64,000 nt of DNA from Micrasema longulum (Eukaryota; Arthropoda; Insecta; Trichoptera; Brachycentridae), in NCBI GenBank assembly GCA_022494885.1, contig JAGVSM010003509.1:62001-126000 (forward strand). Direction: 5' to 3'. Below the pieces are notes generated by a model. It had not been told where the DNA came from, ran no database searches, and saw nothing but the letters and a program-made list of their open reading frames with translations. The position numbers were made by a program, and so were the translations under genes. Shown here piece after piece: positions 21,786 to 33,639 of the stretch. How positions within the stretch are numbered: position 1 is the first letter of the stretch; every line of letters starts with the position of its first letter.

Positions 21786-22984
21786 TGTATCATTCATACC
21801 TTAACCATAATTATTTTTTAAATAAATAAGATTTGACGATGTCAAAGGGTTAGCTGGAAATCTAAAGTCAAACGAGCATCCCTTGTCGTAAAATAACAAT
21901 AACATTGAAACTGTGAGCGTTAAAATTTTAATGGAGCCCAAAAGATAATGATTTTTCTCACTTAAAAGTATTCAAATGACACAATTTATGACTCAAAGCG
22001 AATTTAAGATTCAAAGCTTCTCGTATCCGGACGGAATGAAAAATATTGTTTTGACTGTGAAGTTAAACTTTAACAGGTAAAAACTCTAAAAAAATATAAA
22101 AAAATAAAGGTAAGTCGTGGTTGTTACGAATGCTTACCATACCCGAGATCCTTGGTTTGATTCTTAGGATCCTGGGACGTTCATTTGAAACATTTGGGAT
22201 TTGATTGCAATATTTGATATTAGTTTTATAAAGTTTTTCTCTAAAGGAAAATATAATGTTGACAATATGGAGACTTGTCTTAAAATCTTTTTGATTAATT
22301 AAAAAAATAAATTAAATAAAACATATTTTTCATGGATATTTAAGCATAAAACTTATCAACTAAACCTAATGCTGTAATTGATCAAGATACTCTGCATTTG
22401 GGGTACCAATGTAAGGTCCTATGTAACCTCAGGTTTAGATAGGGAAATAATGAAAATAATGTTATTGTTTCAAATATTAATGATAAATTTATGTGTACAT
22501 TTAAAAAAAAAATGTTGGTTTGTGAAAAAAACGATCGTGCCTGATATGATGATTGTTTATTCAATTGAAAAAAAAGCTGGGTTTATCTAAAAGCTTTCCA
22601 TTATTTATTCTGAATCAATACCCCGGCGAATTTCTCAATAACTAAAAAAGATTTCATGAAAAAAAGAGATAATATTTTATTTTGTAAACTGTCATAAAAT
22701 AAAATATACGTTCTTTGTAAGAAAAATTGGGTAAACAAACATCAACAAGAGTCGGAAGAACGTTACACGTGCGTGGGTGGACAATTATCGAAGTTAAGGA
22801 GAAATATTAAGGAGCTTCTTCCGGTTAATAATAATTAAATCATTATTATTTAATAATTTAATACTGTTATTTGAGACATAACATTGAAAAAAGAGATACA
22901 TATGTAAACCGTTTTAATGACGTCAAAATTTTTACCATGATTACGACCTTTTACACTACGGTGAAATATTCATAATTTACAACT
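21786..22984. other. Unassigned; one weak tRNA-like B box
   Basis: TTGGTTTGATTC at about 22152 with upstream TTACGAATGCTTACC resembles a decayed SINE-2 head. The frames at 22378-22590 are opposite-strand shadows. Confidence 0.35.
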
Positions 22985-23425
22985 ATATTATTTATTTTTA
23001 TTTATTTATTTTATTGGGTAAACAAACAGTATGTACACAAATATTGCTAATTTCCTTCTATATTAGTGTAAGAAACTCATGCACACACCAAAAAAATTGT
23101 TTACACTTAATACAATAATTTAAATTATGTTCAATATAATAAATGTAGAAGATAAGAGATGAAAAAATATGTATATTATAATAATAATAAAGTTTAATGT
23201 CTGCTTCTCTCAAAATTTTTATAATTTTTTATCTAAATTTAGATACATTGTCACATAAAATATCAGCCTCAGTAAATATATTGTTATATTGGTCGCATAT
23301 TCTAGTTATTGTAGATTGTTTATAATAGTTTGTTGACGCGTTTTCAGTGTAAAACAGAAGATTGTCGGTCTAGATGGCACACGTAATGGAAGTCTTCCAA
23401 GTAGGTTTGGAGAATCAATTTTATT
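22985..23425 (-). pseudogene. Jockey/CR1-like 3' end (VPSRPTR family), copy 1
   Basis: On the minus strand, LLGRLPLRVPSRPT is followed by an N-A-S-T-N-Y-like patch, ...CDQYNNI and ADILCDN in shifting frames, then 3' sequence ending in an A-rich (TAAA) tail, seen as TTTATTTTTATTTATTTATT at 22990. 'fhvP.R.tR.......p..rtny....pi.R.c..yN.......D' is the usual C-terminal tail. The same segment, about 85% alike, occurs at 37145-37260. Confidence 0.7.
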
Positions 23426-25309
23426 ATTTATTAATTTAAATAAAAAAATTTTTTTTTTTTAAATACTCCGTCTGCTGATTTATATAATGCAAAATAGGTG
23501 AAACTCTTATTGATGTAGATGAGTTTTTTAGATAACATACATATATACAGTTAGAGAGTGCAAACTCTCGTTTTTACAATGCTGTAACAACGGCGAGAAG
23601 GATGTGATAGAAACATTTAAAATACTCAAGTCACGAGAGCTGCCCAAATTTAGATTCCTCTTTCAAACTAAAACAAGATGTTTGCCTTTGAGGCCACAGT
23701 CACAAGCTGGAGAAAGCCAGATTTAACCTTAACCCACAGTAGCAATTCCTAAACAAAAGGATTGTTGACGGTTGGAATAAGTTGCTACAAGAGCTGGCCT
23801 CAAAGCGTAATCTCAATAATTTCCAAAACGGGCTTGATTTGTTTTGGAAAAGTTGAACACGCCAACGAATATATTTACGCATATCAGTTTTAACTCTCCT
23901 TTCCCGGTGATGTGTAGCCAGTACAGTTTGCATCATATAACTTGAATATATTTATCAATATAATGTTTGCTTTGTTAAGATTTCTGGTATTCCTCCGTTA
24001 TACATTTACGTATCGATCAAAAATATATTTTTAAATAATAAATAATTATTGGACACAGAATAAGAATTGAAATCGAAAATGAATCAATAAGACATTCAAA
24101 AGTTTACCAATGTGACCTTATGTCGTATGTAAGAGTACCGAATATACGGTTGTCTCAAACACTCTTTACGTCTCACTTTTCATGCTATTCATAATTTCCA
24201 ACTATTTTAATACTCCATCTGATATATTCGCAAGCAAAATAGACAAATTCACGCGTCAAACAGGCCAGTAGTAAAGTAACTGGTACCACTGCTACGGTAC
24301 GCCAGTTTTGCGCAGTTTTTTTTTGTCATTGTTAGGAGCGGTCTCTCCGTTCGCGCTGCAAAACGTCAAGCCGATGCTGAAAAAGCAATAAGTTGAATAA
24401 TATTTTCTATTTTGACTTCAACAATAAACGATTGAAGCAATTGTCCATGAATATTCAATTTTCCTGATTTCTTATCTTTTGCGTGTGTATTGATTACACA
24501 GCACCGTAATGCACGGATATTTTTTGGCACAGGGTAAGGTTAAGCTACTTGCCTAAAATAAAAAAATATTTTTTTAGTATTTGAACGTCTCAAGAAGACG
24601 TTACTTAACCTCTTGATAGTTACGCGCTTTCGTTGCTTCTGTCGTTACGTTTTCCGTTATTTATTATCGTTATCTTTCAGCCGTTACATATCGCGATTAG
24701 CCGTTGGGAGGGATATTTTATTCGCGAATTTTTGAATCGTTAAAACTCCACCCGATCGTAAAGCGATGCGGCTACGTAAATATTTGCAAGAAAACTACGC
24801 TTCAGGGTAGCGATGAAAATTATACATATTTTTTCATGATTTGATACGCATGCGAATTCATCCACATCAATAAAAGTTTCTGCTCTTGATCTTCACAAAA
24901 ATCAACAAATGAAATATTATGGATGTTCTATGGCGTATGACAAAAACTTTTTTTCGGAAATTCTAAAATTCAAGATGATAAAACTTATCACTCTAGTCAC
25001 ATGATTACAAATTGATTTTTTTAACGAATATAAAAATATTTAAGTCTCCCGAATGAGAAAAATAATATTTTTTTTAAAAAACGTGATTCATTTTATTTTT
25101 TTAAACATAAGTGTAAACACTTTTTTTGTTTTCCAAAATAAAAATGTTGTATTTTAATTAATTACTTATTTAAATTCAATAATTTAACTATTTAAATAAC
25201 ATCGCGGCGAAATGTATTACTTGATTGATTTATAATCTTAATAATATGGAGCACACATAGTGCTGCATGTTGTTATTTTATTTTGTTTATTATTTATTAG
25301 GTTAGTTCA
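23426..25309. other. Unassigned; CG-containing patch 24250-24780
   Basis: 24600-24780 has many CG steps (TTACGCGCTTTCG, ATCGCGATTAGCCG, GATCGTAAAGCGATGCGGC). It carries no long frame and no repeat copy in the window. It could be unique host DNA, perhaps regulatory, but nothing proves it. Confidence 0.35.
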
Positions 25310-26165
25310 TAACATCTTAAGAACTTACATTAACTTTTAATAATATTACAATTTTTTAACCAAAATTTCGCAATAACATATTTTTTCAAATTAATTTTAA
25401 ATATTTCGGTTTTTTCCATTTCCTTTACTTCTTTAGGCAACTCATTGTACAGCTTCAATTCATTGAACAATGAGTTTTGATATTATGTTTTTCTCCTCAT
25501 TGGTAATCTTATCTTTTTTTTACCCCTTGTTTCATATGTATGACATTGTTAGTTAAATTTTATAACTGTTTTTATTTTATTCTTCCCCTAAATATTTTAT
25601 GTACAAAAATTGCTACAATATATTTAATTTACTGCGTTACTGTGAGCAGGCCAATTTTTCTGTGCATTATTTCTACATTAAAATAGATATTTCTTTTGAG
25701 TATAATCCTCATCGCCTCATTTAGAAGAATTTGTAAATTTTTAATTTCTCCTTCATTACATAAAAAAGGAATAGAAGAACAGTAATTTATGTGTGGACAT
25801 ATTATTGTTTTATAGATAAGAATACCACTTTTTATATATATTTCATTTCGTAATTTTCCCATAAATGAAATTTAAAATAAAAAAATTGTTACATATTGAG
25901 AATGTGTTTTGAAATTCAAATATCTATCCAAGTTAGACCCCGAGATACTTTATTTCATCCACAAAATTTATGTTCAAATTATCAATATTAATATTGTAAC
26001 CCTAATAATATATTTTCTTCCCAATATTCATTTATTTTGATTTTGATATATTTAATTTTAATTTACTCACTTTTAACCATTTTGATATATTTTCTAAATC
26101 GTAATCAATCTTATTTATCACTGTATCATGTTCAGATGATGACATGGAATTGGTATACATAAATA
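25310..26165 (-). pseudogene. Jockey/CR1-like retrotransposon: reverse transcriptase and C-terminus
   Basis: Minus-strand reading from 26165: MSSSEHDTVINKIDYDLENI, SKWLKVSKLKLN (the 'Wl..NkL.lN..K' helix after the YADD strand), DEIKYLGV near 25950, an open 77-codon frame with KTIICPHINYCSSI and LQILLNEAMRIILKRN (25629-25862), and an end NSLFNELKLYNELPKEVKEM...NCNIIKS-stop at about 25345. This is the order RT palm/thumb, then C-terminal tail, of Jockey/CR1-type elements. The YADD motif itself lies upstream and is not clear. Several frameshifts, yet the last blocks are well kept. Confidence 0.8.
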
Positions 26166-26394
26166 TTTTTATGTATTTTTAAATGATATGTATGCTTCCA
26201 CGTTCCATTATGTTACATCCCAACTCAGCACAGAGCTTGTGGGCTCATGTCAGGGGTGAATCATCTAAATAAGCGATTATGCACAACTTACGATTATATT
26301 TTCCTTTCGAAAACAATGTTTTATAATAAAAAAAAATATGGGAAAATAAAAGAAATAATTGTTTTTTGTCGTATTCCACCACCTTTTACATCTG

Positions 26395-27000
26395 CCTACA
26401 AAAAAATATATCCATGAAGTGCACCCAGCTGGGCCCGTTCTCAGTAAACGATGATACTAGCCGTTTACCCCAGCTTATTTCTCCATACAAAAAAGTACAT
26501 TACATCTTATGTATTTAACCTAGAAGTGTTTTTTTAGTTCTTAAACAATCTTGCAGATTACAAATATTATTTGAACATTTTCTGTTTGGAAACTAGTATT
26601 TCAAACATTATTTTCGAAGTATTATTTTTCTTTGATATGATACAGTTGACATATTATGTGTCACATAGGACATGTGGCGTTTGCAAAGGACGTTTTTGGC
26701 AGTATTCATTTTAAAAAGAATCGGCCAGTGCTCAGGGTTGACATTAAAATCATAATATAAATATCTGCTGAATATTTTTCAATAAATTTTTGTGCTAGTA
26801 TTGTATCGAAATGGTATAGAATAAAGCTGTGTTTATCGTGTAGATATTAATATTTTTTGTTTGAGTTTACTTTTAAAGAACCACAGAATAAAAAGTCATT
26901 TATAATTAAAGTACTTACATTTTTTATATGTAAGTCCAAATTAATGAACATTTTTTTGTAGATTACCTATAAAATAAATCACGGCTCGCCACTGTCTCAT
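26395..27000 (-). mobile_element. Element D, copy 3
   Basis: On the minus strand it begins CAGTGGCGAGCCGTGATTT at 27000, then AGGTAATCTACAAAAAAATG, TTCTGTGGTTCT, and further in ATGTTTGAAATACT and AATCTGCAAG. The blocks occur in the same order as in the D copies at 37.3-39.4 kb. It ends near CTGGGTGCACTTC. I do not recognise the family. The CAGTGGCG start resembles some DNA-transposon ends, but no matching inverse end was found. Confidence 0.65.
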
Positions 27001-27343
27001 GGAGTTTCGGATACCTACTTAACTATTGTATACAACATGTCTCAGTACCTACTGTTAAAAACGTGCATACAGTAAATAATACTAGGAAAAAGATACAGTA
27101 GATGACTCGAAACAAAATACTTCTACCGAGCTCTTTCACGGCTTTTCATCTTCAGCATCCATCTATAACATCCTCAGATGCGGTGTCCGGTATGTGGTGG
27201 GGAAGCTGCTATTGAAAATATTGCTTTGGAATAATTTAGCAAATCACTCTTTAATATATTATTAACATTTGCAATTGCTATTAAAAGTTCATGATTTATT
27301 TATCGCTAGTGCTCATGTTAATGCTAACCATAGTATAGCTACT
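27001..27343. other. Unassigned
   Basis: Includes a somewhat GC-richer patch at 27130-27220. No recognised frame. Confidence 0.35.
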
Positions 27344-27470
27344 CCAGGGGTGGTATTCTGAACTCAAAAGCGCGCATAGAAAACGCATTTTTAACGCGTT
27401 TTTACGTACTTACTATACGCTAAAAGAGCGATCTCTTCGCGCGTAATTCCGTACAGAATACCAGCCCAGG
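27344..27470. mobile_element. MITE with 17-18 bp terminal inverted repeats
   Basis: Left end CCAGGGGTGGTATTCTG and right end CAGAATACCAGCCCAGG are inverses with one or two mismatches. The 127-bp interior is rich in CG steps and has AACGCG-centred inverse words (AACGCATTTTTAACGCG). No clear target duplication. No coding capacity. Confidence 0.7.
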
Positions 27471-27867
27471 GTAATAAATTATCATGTTTTCACATATATC
27501 TTTATACTTGTGACGTATCCGAGTTCGTTATCTCACAACGATGTCAGTACTTAAAAGATTGATACACGTGGACATTAAATATCGATAAATCATAAAAGGA
27601 TATGTGTATTTTCATCACTGAAAAAGGATATTGTGAAATAGATATTCTTGTACGTGATACTTTTATTTATGAAATCTTAACAGAGTGTATCGTATTTGAG
27701 TAAATAATTGACACAGATAAATAATTTTAAATCTATAAAAATAACACCTGTTACTTGCTTAAAACCAAATTCAGCGACTCCTCACTAGGGTTCAAAACAG
27801 TAAACTATTAGGTATTTCAAAAAAGATGTCCCAGAGTATATATATATGTATTTTTAAATAAATATTA
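27471..27867. other. Unassigned, short (TA)n
   Basis: TATATATATATG near 27840; nothing else seen. Confidence 0.4.
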
Positions 27868-28035
27868 GCGTTTTTATAATTTGCTCAACTATTTAAATTT
27901 TGGTGGCCATTTTCAACGAGTTGTAAATAACTCACTATTAGAAAATAGAAATCAAATTGGGGAAGAGCGGGGCTCGAAACTCGGACCTCTGATCCGTGAG
28001 TCCACAACGCTAGCCGCGGGACCACAACCCGACTC
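27868..28035 (-). repeat. SINE-3, copy 2
   Basis: Minus strand: GGGTTGTGGTCCCGCGGC, GGACTCACGGATCAGAGG, B-box-like GAGTTTCGAGCCCCG, then the tail AAATTATAAAAACGCT. The 62-codon plus-strand frame over it is a shadow. Confidence 0.7.
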
Positions 28036-28054
28036 AAATATATATTTTTTTAAA

Positions 28055-28262
28055 GGAATAACCCGCTAAGCCATATATTGAGGATTTTCAGCAGGTGGGA
28101 TAGAAGGGATATGGAAGGAGGTAATAAAAAATACACCACAACATCCAGACCAATTGAAAAAAAATATTTCTTGGATTTTTTTTCTTGCGACTGGCGGGAA
28201 ACGAATCCGCGACGCTAGTTTTACAGTTGGCCGTTTAATTAACTGCGCCACGGCACCTGTAA
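28055..28262 (-). repeat. SINE-4 (tRNA-Tyr-like), longer copy
   Basis: Minus strand: ACAGGTGCCGTGGCGCAG, CCAACTGTAAAACTAGCG with GTA in the loop position, CGGATTCGTTTCCCGCC as B box, then a body with a T-rich run and GGTCTGGATGTTGTGGTG. The head is nearly identical to 6324-6380. Confidence 0.65.
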
Positions 28263-28319
28263 TAACAAATTAAATAATACTAGGTGTGTTGTGGTTTGAC
28301 ATTTTAATAAATTTTAAAA

Positions 28320-28560
28320 TAAAACAATGGATACTGGAACCTCTGGTGATCGCCGTCATCGAACAAAGGCAATACGGCTGGCTAAGCAAAATATTACGTA
28401 TGCCTCAGAGAGCCTTAAGTAAGCTTTCCTACTTTCCAAGGCATCAGTTTCTCGCGGTCCAGGACCTCCACGACTGACAGTTCATCGACACATGTGTACG
28501 TCTGAACTATGGGACGCAGAACAGACTTGGGAAGACCCACATCAACCATCCGGTGAGGAG
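28320..28560 (+). pseudogene. Possible RTE-like C-terminal fragment
   Basis: Frame gives IEQRQYGWLSKILRMPQ followed by LSKLSYFPRHQF and then broken sequence. 'Rrq..WlgHvlRMpe.R..K.....p' occurs in RTE-type tails. The match is short and the conserved H is replaced. Confidence 0.35.
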
Positions 28561-28654
28561 TAAGGAATGTGCAGTTGATAAAAAGAGAATCGAATCAGAG
28601 AAAAGAAACATTGATTTTTTAGAGTGAAAAGGGGTTGCAAAAATATTCAATATT

Positions 28655-29100
28655 AATTTAGCCCTTTTTTTTCGCATCCTATTATTGTTTTTTGGCCTAT
28701 ATATTTGGTTAAATCTACATTTATATAAATGAAAAAGTAAAAAAAAAAAAATGTGATCATTTAAAAGTTTTAAATTTAGCATTTATCGTATGTCTGTTCA
28801 ATATCAACATTTAAGGCGTGACTTTTATCAACTAGAATAATTGATTGGATAATTAATTAAACCATTTTGTGTTCGCATCCTATAATTGTTTTTTGGTTGA
28901 ATCTACATTTATTTCATTAAAAAAAAAGATTATTAAAAAGTTATAAGTTTTGCATTTATCGTATGTCTGTTCAATTTAAAAATTTAAGACGATGTGGCAA
29001 TTATCAATTCGAATAATTGATTGGATTATTGATTTAGCCATTTTGTGTTCGCATTATGTGATTGTTTTTTGGTTTAATCTTCATTTATTCATTTTACATC
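28655..29100 (+). repeat. Tandem repeat, ~176-201 bp units, about 2.3 copies
   Basis: TTCGCATCCTATTATTGTTTTTTGG at 28671 recurs at 28872 and, diverged, at 29048. AGCATTTATCGTATGTCTGTTCAA and GAATAATTGATTGGAT also recur once per unit. It resembles a short satellite array. Confidence 0.75.
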
Positions 29101-29562
29101 TGAATTTTAATACATCGCTAGTACATAAACCGTCTTACTTAAAACTCCAATGAAGGTTAGGGAAATATAAAAAATAAAAATAAATAAAAACATACATCCT
29201 AAAAATATTACGTAAAACGAAAAAAATTCTTTTCAAGGCAACTGATGTTTGTATATCATTTTAATCTCTGTATAAAGATACTTAATGTCAACATAAAATG
29301 TCTTCATATATTCCTTTTGACAATACTCGATGGACATAAAATATCTCGGTTGACGCTTTGTGTTAAATTTCCCTTGACGTCACAGTAAGAAGGGTGGTGG
29401 TGCCGGAATACCCTTCAGGCGTAAAAAGATAAAAATGGAGATACATTATTTTCTTGAAGCATCTGGGAATATCACACGTGCATGGCAATGTATAAATAAC
29501 ATAAAATCTAATAATAAAATTCCTGAAAGAGTTGCGAGCTTAAAGGAATCATAATCGTTTTT
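29101..29562. other. Unassigned, short A-rich simple repeat
   Basis: AAAAATAAAAATAAATAAAAAC near 29170; no frame recognised. Confidence 0.4.
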
Positions 29563-29705
29563 TAATTATCAATCTCAACAACAGCAACCACAAACCATCA
29601 CGCCATTTTCCCGTTAGGGCAGGCAGAGAAGATAGAACGCCACATCACTCTATCTTTGCATACATATCTCGTTTCCTCTACATTTATACGTCTTCTCATT
29701 TTCTT
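29563..29705 (+). repeat. Dispersed repeat H, copy 1
   Basis: GCCATTTTCCCGTTAGGGCAGGCAGAGA, in parts, then CGCCACATCACTCTATCTTTGC and CCTCTACATTTATACGTCTTCTC. An inverted copy lies at 50068-50205 and a diverged direct copy at 50780-50895. Confidence 0.65.
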
Positions 29706-29796
29706 TTATATTTTAAAAATATTTTTTTTGGAGTTTATCATTTATTGAAATTCAATAGATACCAATATAAAAAAATAATGAAAAAAAATTTTTTTT

Positions 29797-30135
29797 ACAA
29801 TATTTGAGTTTGTAGACACAAGACTGGATTTCACTCCCTAGGAAGTCAAAAAATTTAACAAATTTCAACAGGGATGAAGAACATTCTACTGAAGGGATAC
29901 GTAAGTCTAGGCATTCGCAGGGCTTATGACCCGTTGTTGGCTGGTTTAAGCGGCCTATGTTTGAACATCCATATTTCTTCAATTCTTTCATTTGTTGATC
30001 ACAGTTAAGTTAAAGTGCTTTTACTATTGTTGTGAAGAGATTCATCTTACTGAATTTTTTTACATACTAGACAACGCCTAAAAATAATTTTCCAATTTCA
30101 TCAAAACAAATTTCAAGAAGAAGTTTAAAAATTGG
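29797..30135 (+). repeat. Family A monomer, copy 6
   Basis: A single direct monomer: outer end ACAATATTTGAGTTTGTAGAC, GGCTGGTTTAAGCGGCC, a deletion up to TATGTTTGAACATCC, then TTTCAAGAAGAAGTTTAAAAATTGG at the inner end. This gives the monomer's full order without an inverted arm. Confidence 0.75.
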
Positions 30136-33100
30136 ATCAAATTCAACACAGGGCCTTTGGCATAGAGTTAGAGAATACGTTATTATTGTATTTTTTTGTT
30201 ATTACAACGCACGTATTCGTATGTATTTGTATGAATATATATATATATAAATTAATTAATTAATATGCATTACCTAATTAATTACTTAGGGAAACAAACC
30301 TCAAAATCACCATTTCTATATCGAAAGCAATTATTTTAGCCAGCATCACAGGGGAAAAAATAAATGCGAGTAAAAATTTGATAACAGTGAACCGGATTCG
30401 TTTTTAATTTTGTAAAAGTTTTCCCCCATAACATATTATTTATATGCAGCCCTCAGGACAAACACATATATGTAGGTACACGTACACGTGTCTCTCAATG
30501 TGTAACGGTGTTATGATTTTGTACACATGCATATTCAACCACTTTACCCTTTGTTTTCAACTTTATCCCGAATGACAGTTTAGTTGTTTCACCAAGCGAC
30601 GGGATGCGACTCACAACTTGGTAACAAGTATTTACAGTGTAGCGAGGGAAACTAGGGTAAGTTTGTGGTACAGTAGCTAATAGGGTTGAATTCTCAATAT
30701 ATAAAATCAGTAGAAAGATGGCTTAGGAACGTATGATATCGTCAGGGATACTGCTTTACTGCGTAACCTGTTTTTTTTAATGAAAATGTTTCACTGAAAT
30801 ATATTCGTTTTAGGGACTGAATGCAGTTAATTTTCACTCTTAAATCCTCTAGTTTTTTTTATACTCCAGCGGTACTTTTCTTTTATAAAATAGTAAGTAA
30901 TATATCAACAAAATACTTTTCAGGATCTCCTGCCAAAAAATCGATTGATAGTTACGCGGTATTGCAGTATCACCGACAATATGTCACGTGCAATATATTT
31001 TGAAAGAGAGCAATTTGTAAAAGTTTGGTGAGCTCCTTAATTTTAATTACTTACTACTATGAGCTACTCACAACCCTTATTCTTTTGTCAGTAGATGCAT
31101 TGAACATCTTTTATTCCGGGATTTTTTTCATGGCTTGTTGACAAAGAATGTTAAAAAAATTTGATCATATTTCTAGCCTGTCATGTCATATTTATCCATC
31201 TAGAACAATGACGGCAAAACAAGATATATTTGTCTTACCATTGGAGTTCAGTTTAGTTCATCAGTTTGGATAGCTCTATTCCCGATCCTGTTTTATTTCA
31301 TTTAACGTATAATACACATATCAACGAAAAAAAGGCTAAATGACAAAAAAGTGAGCACAACTTTGTTCAATTTAAATAAGTTCTTAAACTATGTAGGTAA
31401 GAATATCAAAAACCATTTTCTATTTTTTAAAATACATAGATAACTTGTAAATACTAAAGTTTCTTAGCTACTGGCAATTCAATAAATTGACCTTAAAATA
31501 TTGTATGGATTAATTGCTGATTTGCTACAAACAATGCGATCTCAATGTGACGAAAACTACTTAAGCACCATGGTTTTTGTTACGATGTTTGAAGCAAAAA
31601 TTGAGTTGTCATACAATGTTAGAAACAATTTGATGATATTTAATTTAAACCAAATGGTGCATTTAATATTTTTGAGGATTATTGCCTCAATATCCAGCCG
31701 GTAGACTTAAAAAAATTGACTAAATATATTAAAAATAGATGTTTTGGAACAAAATTATTTTTACTTGACGTATTCATATTATCAAAACAATAATTATTAT
31801 TTATGTAAATTGAAAAGTTTTATTGTCAAATACGACTAAATATCATTTTTCACCAATTACTTTTAGAAGGAAGATACCTCAATATAAAATACCTAAACAG
31901 ACTCATACAAATTAGAGTATTGTTAGAAATAACGAGTGGGTGGTACTGACTACCTACTATTTACTAATATTAACGAGTAGGTAGTATTAACCACCTACAC
32001 CTACTCGTATGGGTTTTTATTTTCAGTTGTATTTACGCGTTTATGAGCAACTTTGTAGGCAGTGCTTTTCATGAGCTTTGGTGCATTCTTTTAGAAAGAG
32101 AAAACGAATACGTTACTGACATGTACCGTTTTTTTCAATTATTATTTAATAAAAGACAGTCGAAGATCAAATGTCAAATAAATAACCTAAAACGCCTCAA
32201 ATCGATTTCTTTCTTCCAATCGAGAATATGGTAGACGTGTATTTTTTTAATAACAAAATTAAATAGATTTCTGTGAAACTTGTGATCACTATCACCATCC
32301 GTCACTACGGACATATTTTTTAACCGTTTTAAGAAACAACGCGTTTTCACGGTTAATTTTTATGGACAAAAAACTTATGTGACGAGTAGTTAAGGATCCT
32401 GTTCTATGATATTTATTACTTATATTATACAAAACGAACTTTTTTTCTTCTGGCTATTCTAGATAAAAAGTCTGTGCACGCGGCTACTCGTGTGGGTATA
32501 CAACTCCGATTGCTTTAGTCATTGGTGTTATTTTTTTTTTCTCTACTCTTATACTCCTCCATTTACATTCCCATATAGCGTTAATCTCTTTCACCCTGAG
32601 CTCTTTCTTTTGCGTCATCTCGTCGCTTCAGTTTGTTTTTGTCTAACAGATTAAAACACAAATCTGCAAAAATAGAGCTTTAAAGTTTTTTTTACGAAAT
32701 TGGCACAAATAATAGACACAAGTTAAAATAAAGTTCGTTAAAAAACTTATTTAACAATTAATAAAATGTGTATATTAATTTTATAAATAAAGGTTTAACA
32801 CTTAACTCAATTTCGTTAAAAATGATCAGTTGGACAAAAACAAACTAAAGCGACGATCTGTATCCCATCAAATAAATTACACAACTATATTTAAGAATCT
32901 GGAGCGCAAGACTGATCACCTTGCCTTTATGTAATTGTTGATCATGTTAACACCGCATCGGTCCGTTGCGGTGCACCATCAGGGCGTTGATAGGGGTAAA
33001 ATAAAAACGTTAGATAAAATTTTAAGAAATCAAGAAATATTCTAAAAACTGTAAAAAAAACTTGATTTGTAAATATTAAAATTGTTATAATGTTCATTTA

Positions 33101-33267
33101 AAAAAAACAATATTTGTTAATGAATTGCATCAGTAATAAACGACATTTGCATAGGTTTTTAAAACCTGCTAGAAAAAAATAACATTCTCCACACTGCATT
33201 CTCAGAGATGACGTTGGCCCCGGGAAAACCTATGAGCCTCCTGTGTGTGGTTCATATGTTAAATTTA
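30136..33267. other. Unassigned 3.1 kb; SSR, palindromic patch and SINE-2 body inside
   Basis: (TA)n and (ATTA)n at 30233-30265. At 31930-32012, GAGTGGGTGGTACTGACTACC and GAGTAGGTAGTATTAACCACC then CTACTCGT form nested inverse repeats. 32615-32700 and 32760-32860 are loosely inverse. No frame matches a known protein. Confidence 0.4.
32885..33000 (+). repeat. SINE-2 body fragment
   Basis: CTGGAGCGCAAGACTGATCACCTTGCC, in parts, and GCGGTGCACCATCAGGGCG keep the order of the SINE-2 3' half. Confidence 0.5.
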
Positions 33268-33560
33268 TAATTACAAATTACAACAGGGATGGAGAATATT
33301 TTTAAAAAAAGGAATATGAAAGTCCAGGCATTTACAGGGCTTTTAACCTGTCAATGGCTGGTTTATGTGACCACACTACACACTGTGTAACATGTACCAT
33401 TTTGCCTATGTTTGAACATCTATGTTTCTTCAATTCTTTCATTTGCCGATTTTAGTGAAATTAGAGCTAAATTCTTTATTGTTGTGAAGAGATGCATCGG
33501 ACTGAATTATTTTACGTAATAGGCGCTTTTCCAATTTCCAATTTTTAAACTTCTTCTATA
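33268..33560 (+). repeat. Family A monomer, copy 7
   Basis: Single direct monomer from ATTACAACAGGGATGGAG to CCAATTTTTAAACTTCTTC. The outer end is missing, and a weak inner end is present. Confidence 0.75.
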
Positions 33561-33639
33561 AAATATTTACATAATAAAAAGTTTCTTATTATTCAGAAAT
33601 ATCCACCATCTTCGATTCCATAAGTTAGTGTCTTTTTCA

